This document shows, in pieces, positions 31,669-40,527 of a DNA stretch of 64,000 nt. A program made the translations under genes and the position numbers. Position 1 is the stretch's first letter, and every line of letters starts with the position of its first letter. Location of the stretch: positions 1,798,001 through 1,862,000 of the forward strand of contig NZ_CP075338.1 in assembly GCF_023278365.1 (NCBI RefSeq). Reading direction: 5' to 3'. The notes under the pieces are model-generated. The model worked only from the letters and a program-made list of their open reading frames with translations. It was not told where the DNA came from and searched no databases. Source of the stretch: Epilithonimonas zeae (lineage in GTDB: Bacteria > Bacteroidota > Bacteroidia > Flavobacteriales > Weeksellaceae).

Positions 31669-34485
31669 ATGAAGCGATTTCTTTTATGTTTGGCTCTATT
31701 TATTCCTTTTTTCTGGGCAAAGTCTCAGCAAGACAGCATTTTGTTGAATGTGAAACTGAATGAAGACCAAAAATCGATTTCCGTAGAACAGACTTTGTTT
31801 TACAATAATCCGCATCCGAAATCTATCAGTCAAATCAAACTTCTGAATTGGGTTTCGGCTTACCAGAAACGTAAAACACCACTTCTTAAACGAAAAATTG
31901 AAGACCGAAAGAAGGATTTGTATTTTGCTAAGGATAATCAGCTCGGGCAGTTAGAAAGTCTCCAATACTCTTACGGAAATATTTCTGCTGAAATTCTTAA
32001 TAAAACTCAGGAAAACATTCTCATTCCCCTTTCCGAACCTTTGGATTCTGGAAAAAGTATCAAGCTTAATTTGAAATATGACATCAAACTGCCTGACGCA
32101 AGATTTACGGGTTATGGTGTGGATGTGAATCATATTCTGTTAAAATATTTTTTCCTTGTCCCAGAAACTTATGAAGATGATTCTCAAAAAAAATCGTTCT
32201 ATCGTGATACCGAAGAAACAGCTAATGCAGGCTCATTCTGGAAAATAAATTTCGAGGTTCCAAACAATTGGAAAATCTATTCTAACCTTAATCAAAATAA
32301 CAATTCTGAGTTCGAAGGCAAATCTATCAACGATCCTGAATTTCAAATTTCAAAAGAAATCTATCCTGAGTTTCCAGTTAATATCGATGGACAGCAAATC
32401 AATCTTCGGCTAGGTTATCAGGTCACGGAATATCAGCGTCAGATTCTAGGTTCTGTTATTACGAATCATCTCAAATTCATAAAAACAAGAGTTGGAAATC
32501 TTCCTGACAAATTGTTCATCACTCAAAAATTCTTCAATAAAGAAGAGTTTATCGGGATTGATGATGTTAAGTTCTGGAAATTCAAATACCAGTTGTTTAC
32601 GGATTATGAAAAGACGGATTTGGATTACTTCAGTGTGATTTCTAAGAAAGTAATGGATAACTATTTCATAACCAATAAAACGCAAGACCATTGGTTAAAG
32701 AATGGCTTGAAGTCCTATCTAGAGATTGAATATCTTAAACAGTTCTATCCAGAACATAAACTTTTGGGAAATCTTCCCGATAATGCCAGCATCTTCGGCA
32801 TCAAACCTTTGAAGCTATTTCACGCTTCGAAACTAAAACTTGCGGAGCGTTATGGTTTGGCTTATCATTACATCTCAACCCAGAACCTCGACCAAAAAAT
32901 CACAACACCTTATTATCTTCTGAGCAACTTCAATACAACGGCTATTAGTCAGTTTGAGACGGGAAGTCTTTTGGCTCAAATCTCAGAATATACAGGAAGG
33001 CAATCCTTTGATAATTTTCTAAGAGATTACCTTTCTGCTAATTATCAATCCAAAACAGATGGTCAAAAATTTTTAGATGAATTGAAAACATTCTCCAACG
33101 GAAAGTCTAATTTCTTGCAGCAAATGATGTCTGAAAAACACAGAATCAATTTCAATCTAAAAAACATCAAAGAGCAAAAAGAGAATTATTTGATTGATAT
33201 TCGTAAAAATAATACACTGGAAATACCTCTAAAAGTAGAAACAGAGAAGAATTCCGGCGAAACTTCTACATTTTGGAAAGAGTCGAGTTTGGCTAAGAGT
33301 GATACACTTTCGGTTCCGAAAAAAGATGTAGAAAAAATTGTTTTAAATGATAATTACATCTTTCCGGAGTCTAACTATCGGGACAATTATATTTATACCA
33401 AAGGATTATTCTCAAACACAAAAAAGATAAGATTCAAGTTGATAAAGGATATCCAAAATCCAGAATATAATGAAATTTTCCTGACGCCGAGGTTGACTTT
33501 TAATGCTTATGATAAAGTTCTTATAGGGATGAATTTCAAGAATCAAGGAATTTTTGACCAGAAATTTGATTATTCTTTCACACCTTATTATAGTACAGGA
33601 ACTGGAAAGCTGACAGGTTCTGGAGCACTTGGTTATTCAATTTTACCACCGAATAGTTTTTTCAGAAGCTGGAATTTTTCCGTTTCCGGATCTTATTTTC
33701 ATTATAATAATAATTTAGCCTATAAAAGATTTGGAGCTGGAACATCCATTAATTTCAATAAAAACCCGAGAAGTGCGTTGGGAAGAAGCCTTTACTTTTC
33801 CTACAATTACTACGATAGAGAACTCACTCCACTGATGATTGAAAATAATCTTTACTCCAAATATAACCTTTGGAATCTGGGTTATTCCTACTCCGACAAC
33901 CGATTGATTCACGAAAAATATATCTCTGGGAACTTGCAATGGATGGAAGATTTCCAAAAGATTTCTGCAGAAGCATTTTACCGTTGGGAATTTGCAAAAG
34001 ATAAAAAAATAAGTTTCCGTTGGTTTGCAGGTTATTTTTTAAGAAACGACACCAAAAACGCTTTGTTTAATTATGGAATTTCACGTGTTTCCAACTACTC
34101 TTTTTCTTATGGATTGTTGGGTCAGAGTGCGACTTCTGGGATTCTTTCCCAGCAGTTCATTTTGGCAGAAGGCGGCTTCAAATCGATGTTCAATACTTCA
34201 GTCAATCAGTTTATCACCAGTTTGAATGTAGATTCTCACGTTTGGAAATGGTTTAATGTTTATGCAGATGCCGGCGTTTACAAGAACAAAAACAGAGCAA
34301 CACAATTCATTTGGGATTCTGGAATAAAAGTGAAGGTCATTCCGGATTTCTTAGAAGTTTATTTTCCCGTTGCCTCTAGTTTAGGCTTCGAAGCTGGTTT
34401 CAAAGATTATGGTTACAGAATCCGATATACTTTGGTTTTGAACCTTGGAGCTTTGATTAATAATTTGAGACGCGGGGTTTTCTAG
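31669..34485 (+). CDS. M1-aminopeptidase-like outer-membrane protein lacking the zinc site
   Basis: The 938-residue protein has a signal peptide ending WAKSQ, an M1-like N-terminal beta domain (residues ~25-230), a helical domain matching the M1 catalytic domain, and from about residue 600 a beta-rich part with alternating aromatic strands. It closes LVLNLGALINNLRRGVF, like an outer-membrane barrel. The stretch HWLKNGLKSYLEIEYLKQFYP (from His341) aligns with the M1 HWLNEGLATYLE region, but the zinc-binding Glu is Asn345. Upstream, where HEXXH belongs (about 322-326), there is SVISK. It is probably a non-catalytic relative. The ATG at 31669 follows an in-frame TTG. Confidence 0.75.
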   Translation: MKRFLLCLALFIPFFWAKSQQDSILLNVKLNEDQKSISVEQTLFYNNPHPKSISQIKLLNWVSAYQKRKTPLLKRKIEDRKKDLYFAKDNQLGQLESLQYSYGNISAEILNKTQENILIPLSEPLDSGKSIKLNLKYDIKLPDARFTGYGVDVNHILLKYFFLVPETYEDDSQKKSFYRDTEETANAGSFWKINFEVPNNWKIYSNLNQNNNSEFEGKSINDPEFQISKEIYPEFPVNIDGQQINLRLGYQVTEYQRQILGSVITNHLKFIKTRVGNLPDKLFITQKFFNKEEFIGIDDVKFWKFKYQLFTDYEKTDLDYFSVISKKVMDNYFITNKTQDHWLKNGLKSYLEIEYLKQFYPEHKLLGNLPDNASIFGIKPLKLFHASKLKLAERYGLAYHYISTQNLDQKITTPYYLLSNFNTTAISQFETGSLLAQISEYTGRQSFDNFLRDYLSANYQSKTDGQKFLDELKTFSNGKSNFLQQMMSEKHRINFNLKNIKEQKENYLIDIRKNNTLEIPLKVETEKNSGETSTFWKESSLAKSDTLSVPKKDVEKIVLNDNYIFPESNYRDNYIYTKGLFSNTKKIRFKLIKDIQNPEYNEIFLTPRLTFNAYDKVLIGMNFKNQGIFDQKFDYSFTPYYSTGTGKLTGSGALGYSILPPNSFFRSWNFSVSGSYFHYNNNLAYKRFGAGTSINFNKNPRSALGRSLYFSYNYYDRELTPLMIENNLYSKYNLWNLGYSYSDNRLIHEKYISGNLQWMEDFQKISAEAFYRWEFAKDKKISFRWFAGYFLRNDTKNALFNYGISRVSNYSFSYGLLGQSATSGILSQQFILAEGGFKSMFNTSVNQFITSLNVDSHVWKWFNVYADAGVYKNKNRATQFIWDSGIKVKVIPDFLEVYFPVASSLGFEAGFKDYGYRIRYTLVLNLGALINNLRRGVF

Positions 34486-34496
34486 AAATAAAAAAA

Positions 34497-34514
34497 CCAC
34501 CGAAAATTCGGTGG
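34497..34514 (-). terminator. Intrinsic terminator between convergent genes
   Basis: CCACCG (34497-34502) pairs with CGGTGG (34509-34514). Seven A residues before it give a T run on the minus strand, so it best serves the metalloprotease operon; it can also act on the plus strand. Confidence 0.75.
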
Positions 34515-34553
34515 CTTAAAAAATATAGAGAATGTGTTATTAGTTTTTTGTGA

Positions 34554-36176
34554 TTATTTTTTGATAAAATGTATTGTTTTTTCTCCTGAACTACTATATA
34601 TCTTTAGAATATAATTACCTTGAGGTAAATTTCTAACATCTATCCTATTGTCTTTTAGCATTGATGAGAAGGATTTATTTAGTAGATTATAAACCTCAAC
34701 TTTAGAAATGTTATTCTTTGTGTCAATATTAATAAAGTCTCCAGTAGGATTAGGATAGATTCTATAATCTTTGTCTACTATACTATTTTCAATAATATTT
34801 TTATTGATTTTATCAAAATTATTACTTGCTTTTCCATTTGACAAAGGAGTATTATCTGCATAAGCATAAAAATGATTAGTATTAATGAATGTATTAGGAT
34901 TTATTAAAAGATAGCCATTACCCTCTACTTTAATACCATTCCAAGAAGTATTATTGGCAGATATGATTTCAGCTCCTTCAATTATAAAATTGCTGCCATC
35001 TTTTACAATGAATCTACTGTCCGGAGCCATTATAATTTTACAAGTCGCTTTCAAACTTGAGTTGTTATCAATTTTAACATTGGAGTACAGTCTGAAGTTT
35101 AAATCCCATAATTCATTACTAGTTACATTTAAATTAGTATTTTTAAAAGAATCAGTGCTAATAAATTGTCTTACACTTTTTTTTGATGCAGCAAAATACA
35201 TCGTAGATATTTGTTGATTATAGAGATAATTTCCTGAAGCAACTCCATTCTGATTCATAATATTAGGAAAGCAATTATTTTCGTGTCCTAAATCGAAATT
35301 GTGTCCCATTTCATGCAAGATACCTTTTCTCATATTAGTGACATACCAGCTTCTTACCACTGACCAAGGTGTGTTAGGTACAGGACTATTTGGGTCAGGA
35401 TTATCTGCGTGGTAATATTTTGCCGTAAGATATCCATTAAAAGTATCTGGGAAAAACTGTCTTAATTTTTCAGACAAGTTTGTTTCAGATGGAGATTGAG
35501 ATGCAGCCCATCCTTGCCCACCAGGAGAAGTATAGTTATGATTGTTAACTATCTCATTATAAACATTTCCATTATTTGCGAAGACTACATTAATACCTTC
35601 AGGGATTGTTGGATCATTATCATAATAAGAATAATAATACTCTGAAGTAGGCGGATATAACTTATTAAAACCTGTACAAGTAATGGGAGATCCTGATAAA
35701 CTACAAGGAACAAATCCAGTTTGTAGATAATCCCAAGCAGGGTCAACTTTCCATATTTTGTTAACAATAATTTGAAATTTAGTATTTGTCAGATTATTTT
35801 GACCATAACCTTGACAGGAAGTCGTGGGTGAACCATCTAAATTTAGTAAAGTCTGATTAGCTCTTGATATAATCTCATCCCAAAGTATTTGATGCTCTTG
35901 GTTATTAGGGTCAAAATTTCCAGTACCATCAGGTTTAGTAAGGAAAATAAAATTCAATTTTATATATATAATTTCATCTGATGGATTAGGTAGATATAGA
36001 CTACTCTGGTAAGAATACATAGATGTATTGCCACAATTTGTCCCAGCCAGTAAATCAGCGTTACCTATTGAAATTTGTGCAAAGTCTTGGTCTAAGCAAG
36101 ATATTTGGAAAGGGTTATTTTGTGCTATTCCCCAGCTCATTGCATAAAACAGAAGAAAACAAAAGAAACTTCTCAT
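34554..36176 (-). CDS. T9SS-exported zinc metalloprotease (HExxHxxGxxH)
   Basis: The 540-residue protein has a signal peptide (MRSFFCFLLFYAMSWGIAQ). A ~330-residue region ends in the metzincin-type zinc motif HEMGHNFDLGH (residues 288-298), followed by FPNIMNQ as a likely Met-turn. Then come a beta-helix-like linker (KIIMAPDSRFIVKDGSNFIIEGAEI) and a C-terminal type A sorting domain with YRIYPNPTGDFI and GNYILKIYSSSGEKTI. It is predicted to be secreted or surface-held. The start at 36174-36176 places the signal peptide first. It is the last gene of a three-gene operon with a 4-base gap. Confidence 0.87.
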   Translation of the reverse strand: MRSFFCFLLFYAMSWGIAQNNPFQISCLDQDFAQISIGNADLLAGTNCGNTSMYSYQSSLYLPNPSDEIIYIKLNFIFLTKPDGTGNFDPNNQEHQILWDEIISRANQTLLNLDGSPTTSCQGYGQNNLTNTKFQIIVNKIWKVDPAWDYLQTGFVPCSLSGSPITCTGFNKLYPPTSEYYYSYYDNDPTIPEGINVVFANNGNVYNEIVNNHNYTSPGGQGWAASQSPSETNLSEKLRQFFPDTFNGYLTAKYYHADNPDPNSPVPNTPWSVVRSWYVTNMRKGILHEMGHNFDLGHENNCFPNIMNQNGVASGNYLYNQQISTMYFAASKKSVRQFISTDSFKNTNLNVTSNELWDLNFRLYSNVKIDNNSSLKATCKIIMAPDSRFIVKDGSNFIIEGAEIISANNTSWNGIKVEGNGYLLINPNTFINTNHFYAYADNTPLSNGKASNNFDKINKNIIENSIVDKDYRIYPNPTGDFINIDTKNNISKVEVYNLLNKSFSSMLKDNRIDVRNLPQGNYILKIYSSSGEKTIHFIKK

Positions 36177-36180
36177 ATTC

Positions 36181-37326
36181 TTATTTTTTATGGGTTGTTT
36201 CCAATTGTTCAATTCTTTGATTCTGATTAATAAGGTGAAGTGTCAATTCTTCTATTTTTTTCAGCAAGAGAATGTTCATTTCTTTTAACTCTATTCCATT
36301 TTGGATTGCTTCTTCTGTAGATGGCACTTCCGGAAGATGTCCGTTTGTATTGATATAGCTTTCCACCTCTTTTAATGGCATTAGCTTATAATCTTTGGCA
36401 AAAACATAGTCTGCCCAGCCATTTTCAGTAGATATGTCTACTTTAACTTTCTCAGTTTTTATACCATCTTTTACAAACAATTTGTATTTATTTCCATCAG
36501 CAGCAATACCATCCGATGGAAGATTAGATGTTCCTATTCCAATAGTTCCGTTGTTTCCTCTGATCCAGTTTCCTATATTCAATTGGTTATTTACACTTGC
36601 AGAAGTTGTAGTGGACTCGTATCCAATGATTATATTATTGCTACCAGAAGTTAGATTAGATGCCGCATTTTCTCCAATCCCAACATTATTAGATCCATTC
36701 AGCAAAGCTCTTAAAGCTCTTCTTCCTAACGCAGTGTTATAATTACCACTATTTACATTTGCTAATGAAGCTGCTCCAAAAGCAGAGTTATAATTGGCAA
36801 TGTCACCTGATGAGGCAGCAGATCTCCACATAGAATTGACTCCAACAGATGTATTTTCATTTTGTGTTCCTAATCCTGCTAATGCATTGACCCCCATCGA
36901 AGTATTACCATTGCCATTAGTACTACCCATTATAGCATTAGCTCCTATAGCTGTATTACTATTTCCAGTTGTATTACTTCTTAATGAATTTGAACCAAAT
37001 GCAATATTAGCGGTTCCAGTAGTAATTGCAACCAATGATCCTAAACCCAGTGATGTATTCCCTACTCCTGTACCAGTATCGTTCCCTCCGCCAATGTATA
37101 AGTTATTCGACCATCCCAAACCAGAATCTATATTTTGAAATATCAATCTTCCTTTTGTTGTGAGCTTTATCCATTCTGTATTATTCGTTTTAAAAACAAG
37201 ATCTTTCGAATCGGAAGTCCCAATAAAATTCGTTCCTGGTGCTGTTCCAGAGTTTCCAGTTAAAGACCATTGTGCATTTGCACTTAACCCACACAGGATT
37301 CCCATTAGAATAATTGTTTTTTTCAT
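36181..37326 (-). CDS. YadA-head-like repeat surface protein with Bacteroidota C-terminal stalk module
   Basis: The 381-residue protein has a signal peptide ending SANAQ. About ten 14-20-residue repeats follow (residues ~85-260), built on G-x-N-T/S-x-x-G-x-x-x-L (for example GNTSLGLGSL, GNSNTAIGANA, GNTSMGVNAL, GNYNTALGRRAL, GSNNVGIGENA), like the left-handed helical heads of trimeric adhesins. The C-terminus has WADYVFAKDYKLMPLKEVE, HLPEVPS and a coiled coil (LLLKKIEELTLHLINQNQRIEQLE). That last module recurs at the ends of Bacteroidota repeat proteins. It has no sorting domain or YadA anchor, so its anchoring is unclear. Middle gene of the operon. Confidence 0.8.
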   Translation of the reverse strand: MKKTIILMGILCGLSANAQWSLTGNSGTAPGTNFIGTSDSKDLVFKTNNTEWIKLTTKGRLIFQNIDSGLGWSNNLYIGGGNDTGTGVGNTSLGLGSLVAITTGTANIAFGSNSLRSNTTGNSNTAIGANAIMGSTNGNGNTSMGVNALAGLGTQNENTSVGVNSMWRSAASSGDIANYNSAFGAASLANVNSGNYNTALGRRALRALLNGSNNVGIGENAASNLTSGSNNIIIGYESTTTSASVNNQLNIGNWIRGNNGTIGIGTSNLPSDGIAADGNKYKLFVKDGIKTEKVKVDISTENGWADYVFAKDYKLMPLKEVESYINTNGHLPEVPSTEEAIQNGIELKEMNILLLKKIEELTLHLINQNQRIEQLETTHKK

Positions 37327-37332
37327 AGTTTT

Positions 37333-37917
37333 TTAATTTTTAATAAATTGTTTTGTAAAAGTTTGGTTATTATTGGTTATAGTTTTCACCCCATAGACGC
37401 CTTTAGGAAGACTACTAACGTCTATTTCAGCAGTTTTATATATATTGTATTTGTGTTTGATTTGTTTACCGGTTTTGTCAAAAATCATAACCTCTTTTAT
37501 TATTCCCTTGCTTAAAGAAAGTTTTAATAAATTGTCCACCGGATTTTTTTCAATTATCAACTCCTGCATATTCTCAGCTTCTTGCGAATTTGATTTTTTC
37601 AATTTGTCCTTACCGCCATTGCCACTTTTTTGAGGCTTTACAACAATTCCTCCTGTATCATTATCGGCACAACCTACACAAGGATTGATTGGCAAAATAA
37701 GGATACCATAACCTTGTGTCGGTGTTACAAAAATTTCATTTGTGGCAGAGATACCACCTCTTACTTCTGTATCAATTGAACTGGTAAAAAACAAAACATT
37801 CTCTTCACAAAGATATCCTTTAGATTTAGGGTTAACTTCTACATAATTACATGTTGTAGTCTGACCATTAAAAAACGGTATTATCAAAGACATTATAACT
37901 ACGAGATTCGTTTTCAT
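37333..37917 (-). CDS. Small T9SS type A sorting-domain protein
   Basis: The 194-residue protein has a signal peptide ending FFNGQ. The first ~75 residues contain four Cys (TTCNYVEV, YLCEEN, NPCVGCAD). A basic linker (KSGNGGKDKLKKSN) leads to a ~75-residue type A sorting domain ending KGVYGVKTITNNNQTFTKQFIKN. It is small enough to be a structural or regulatory partner of the two following surface proteins. It is the first gene of the operon, 6 bases before the YadA-like gene, and is divergent from the kinase gene. The family of the N-terminal part is not recognised. Confidence 0.78.
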   Translation of the reverse strand: MKTNLVVIMSLIIPFFNGQTTTCNYVEVNPKSKGYLCEENVLFFTSSIDTEVRGGISATNEIFVTPTQGYGILILPINPCVGCADNDTGGIVVKPQKSGNGGKDKLKKSNSQEAENMQELIIEKNPVDNLLKLSLSKGIIKEVMIFDKTGKQIKHKYNIYKTAEIDVSSLPKGVYGVKTITNNNQTFTKQFIKN

Positions 37918-37996
37918 AAAAGCAAGAATTTAACTATCTTTAGCAAAGATATAGCAACGGGTAAAAAATTTTTATCACATAATGCCGTGATTTTTT

Positions 37997-39859
37997 ATGA
38001 AAAAAAAACTTCTGATTTTCTTCATTATTCTAAATAATATTTTTGTTTTTGCTCAGAAAAAAATTGAAAAATTAGATCGACTTTTTGATAAATTCAGTTC
38101 TGTTATTAATAAAGATTCAGATTCTGCCTTCTATTATTGTAATCAAGCCGCTGTTCTTAACAAAAAAATAGGTAATGATTACTATGCTTCGAGATGTTTT
38201 ATTTTATATGCTGCATATTATTATCATATTGGCAATAACCGAAAGAGCAAAGACTACAACGAAAAAGCATTTTTATATGCTAAAAAGACAAACAATATTT
38301 CAGCTCTTTACCGCGTCCATAATCTAAGAGGTGTATTCTTTTACGAAAAAGGAGAATATGATAAAGCCTTCAACGAATATCAAAAAATGCAATATTATTT
38401 GGAGAAAAGTCCAGATAACAAATATTACGCAATCTTATACTTAAACTTTGGAAATCTTTTTATCGATAAAGGCGACACACTTGCAGCACTTAAAAATTAT
38501 CATCTTACTACCCAGTATTCCATATTAGCAAAAGATACCGCCAGAATATTAACTTCATATATTGTCATTGCCAATGCTCTACAAGATAAAAACAGCAAAA
38601 AAGCTAATGAATATTATGAAAAGGCATTTTCTCTAGCCAAATTAACCAATGATAAACAAGAACAGTTTAATATTAGATTAAATCAGAGTAATATTTTTTT
38701 AGATCCTACGGATAGTTCCAAAAATGAAAAAGCCTTAGTGTTTTTAAAGAAAACAGAAGCCCTTCTAAAACAGCTCAACGATAAAAGCCTTTATTTTTAT
38801 CTAAATTTCAATTATGGAGCTTATTACATGAATAAAAACGACATTAAAAATGCTATAAACTATTATGAATCAGCTTATAAGGAATACAATATCGAAAGAA
38901 TCCCAATTACTTATAAATTAGAAATTCTCAAGAATTTAATCAAAATTTATAAAAAAGATAATAATTATCAAGATTCTTACGAATATCAAACTCTGTTTTA
39001 TAGAATAAAAGACAGTCTGTTTACTCTAGAAAAAGAAAAGAATTATAATCACCTATTAGCTAAATATGAAGTAGAGAAAAAGAACAACCAGATACAGTTG
39101 TTAAGCAAAGAAAATGAATTACAAAAAGTAAGAAAAACAAGAATGTACTTTATTTTAGGATTGATGATTATATTATTAATACTAGGTTACTTTTTATATA
39201 AAAACAAACTAAAATCTCAGCAAAAACTAAATCTCAAACAACTAGAGCTTAATCGAACTAAAAATCTTCTGGAAGGACAAAGTAAAGAACGGAATCGTTT
39301 GGCAAAAGAACTCCATGATGGTATCGCAGGGAGCTTAGCAGGAATCAATTATATGTTAGATAAAGAAAATGGAGCGTTACGAAACAACAATATTCTTATT
39401 ATTCAAAAACATATCAATACACTACACGAAGAGATAAGAGAAATCTCGCATGATCTCAGTAATAATTTTTTAGAAGAAAAAACATTTTATCAGTTGATAA
39501 ACCATCTGGCAAAACAAAATGAGGACAATGGAATAGAAACCAATACATTATTTTTCCCAGAAAATGCCTTGGATAACATTAGTGAAGAGCTAAAAACAAA
39601 CTTATATAGAATTGTTCAGGAATTACTCGTCAACATACGTAAACATGCTTTTGCCAGTAAAACACAAATAAGTGTTACTCAGCAGGAAAATTTTATATGT
39701 TTAATGATTGAAGACAACGGAAAGGGATTTAATATAAATGGTACTAAAGGAATAGGACTGAAAAATATAGAAGAAAGACTGAAAGTTTTTGATGCTAATC
39801 TAGAAATTGATACTTCTGTCAATAATGGCACGACCATCATAATAAATTTTTCAATATGA
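37997..39859 (+). CDS. TPR-containing sensor histidine kinase (HisKA_3/NarL type)
   Basis: The 620-residue protein has a signal peptide ending VFAQ and about 350 residues of tetratricopeptide-like helices (for example NISALYRVHNLRGVFFYEKGEYDKAFNEYQ). One membrane helix lies near residues 385-400 (FILGLMIILLILGYFLY). A HisKA_3 domain follows with the phospho-acceptor His440 in RLAKELHDGIAGSLAG, then an HATPase with N-box LVNIRKHAF and DNGKGFN, GIGLKNIEERL. The TPRs lie outside the membrane and likely sense a protein or peptide. It overlaps the regulator gene by 4 bases (ATGA). Confidence 0.93.
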   Translation: MKKKLLIFFIILNNIFVFAQKKIEKLDRLFDKFSSVINKDSDSAFYYCNQAAVLNKKIGNDYYASRCFILYAAYYYHIGNNRKSKDYNEKAFLYAKKTNNISALYRVHNLRGVFFYEKGEYDKAFNEYQKMQYYLEKSPDNKYYAILYLNFGNLFIDKGDTLAALKNYHLTTQYSILAKDTARILTSYIVIANALQDKNSKKANEYYEKAFSLAKLTNDKQEQFNIRLNQSNIFLDPTDSSKNEKALVFLKKTEALLKQLNDKSLYFYLNFNYGAYYMNKNDIKNAINYYESAYKEYNIERIPITYKLEILKNLIKIYKKDNNYQDSYEYQTLFYRIKDSLFTLEKEKNYNHLLAKYEVEKKNNQIQLLSKENELQKVRKTRMYFILGLMIILLILGYFLYKNKLKSQQKLNLKQLELNRTKNLLEGQSKERNRLAKELHDGIAGSLAGINYMLDKENGALRNNNILIIQKHINTLHEEIREISHDLSNNFLEEKTFYQLINHLAKQNEDNGIETNTLFFPENALDNISEELKTNLYRIVQELLVNIRKHAFASKTQISVTQQENFICLMIEDNGKGFNINGTKGIGLKNIEERLKVFDANLEIDTSVNNGTTIIINFSI

Positions 39860-40458
39860 TCAATATAGGTATTGTGGATGACCACCAATTATTTCTTGAT
39901 GGCATTAATTCGATATTATCAGCAGAGGAAAACTACAATATTATCTTTACTGCTGATAATGCAAAAAAGGCATTACAACAGTTTCGGAACCATTACATAG
40001 ATATTTTGATCACAGATATCTCTATGCCGGAAGTAAATGGACTTGAGCTCATACATAGGGTAAGAAAAGAATTTCCAAATATTAAAATAATTGTAATGAG
40101 CAGTTTCCAAGATATGGGTAACAGAGAATCTATAGATGCTTATTTACTTAAAAATACACCTAAAGAAAGGTTAATAGAGGTCATAAATAATATTTACAAT
40201 AAAAATGAAAGTTATTTTTATTCTAACAAAATTGATTTTCAAGATATCTTAATTAAAAAAAATATTTTAAGCTCGCGGGAAAAAGAAATAGTTACAGCTA
40301 TTAGCAAAGGGTATTCTAGTTCAGAAATTTCTAAAATTCTTTTTATAAGTGTTAATACTGTAGAAACACACCGAAAAAATATTTTTTTCAAATTAAATGT
40401 TACGAATACAGCGCAATTAATATCTCTTGCTATGAAATTAGGAATTATTGATTATTAA
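39856..40458 (+). CDS. LuxR/NarL-family response regulator
   Basis: The 200-residue protein has a receiver domain with the acidic pair Asp8/Asp9, the phosphorylation site Asp54 (LITDISMPEVNG), the Ser/Thr switch in VMSSF and Lys in YLLKNTP. The C-terminal GerE helix-turn-helix reads LSSREKEIVTAISKGYSSSEISKILFISVNTVETHRKNIFFKL. It is translationally coupled to the kinase gene. The divergent surface-protein operon and nearby T9SS genes are reasonable but unproven targets. Confidence 0.95.
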   Translation: MINIGIVDDHQLFLDGINSILSAEENYNIIFTADNAKKALQQFRNHYIDILITDISMPEVNGLELIHRVRKEFPNIKIIVMSSFQDMGNRESIDAYLLKNTPKERLIEVINNIYNKNESYFYSNKIDFQDILIKKNILSSREKEIVTAISKGYSSSEISKILFISVNTVETHRKNIFFKLNVTNTAQLISLAMKLGIIDY

Positions 40459-40480
40459 GGTTAGAAAATTTAGAACAAAA

Positions 40481-40505
40481 AAGGCTTCCCAAATTGGGAA
40501 GCCTT
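40481..40505. terminator. Bidirectional intrinsic terminator
   Basis: There is a perfect 10-bp stem (40481-40490 with 40496-40505) with a 5-base loop between the convergent response regulator and T9SS protein genes. Confidence 0.88.
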
Positions 40506-40527
40506 CTATTTTTAAGAAAAACTATAA

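Noticed and set aside
36434-37138. Two plus-strand open frames of 102 and 114 codons
   Set aside because: Antisense to the Gly/Asn repeat protein; the repeats remove stop codons on both strands.
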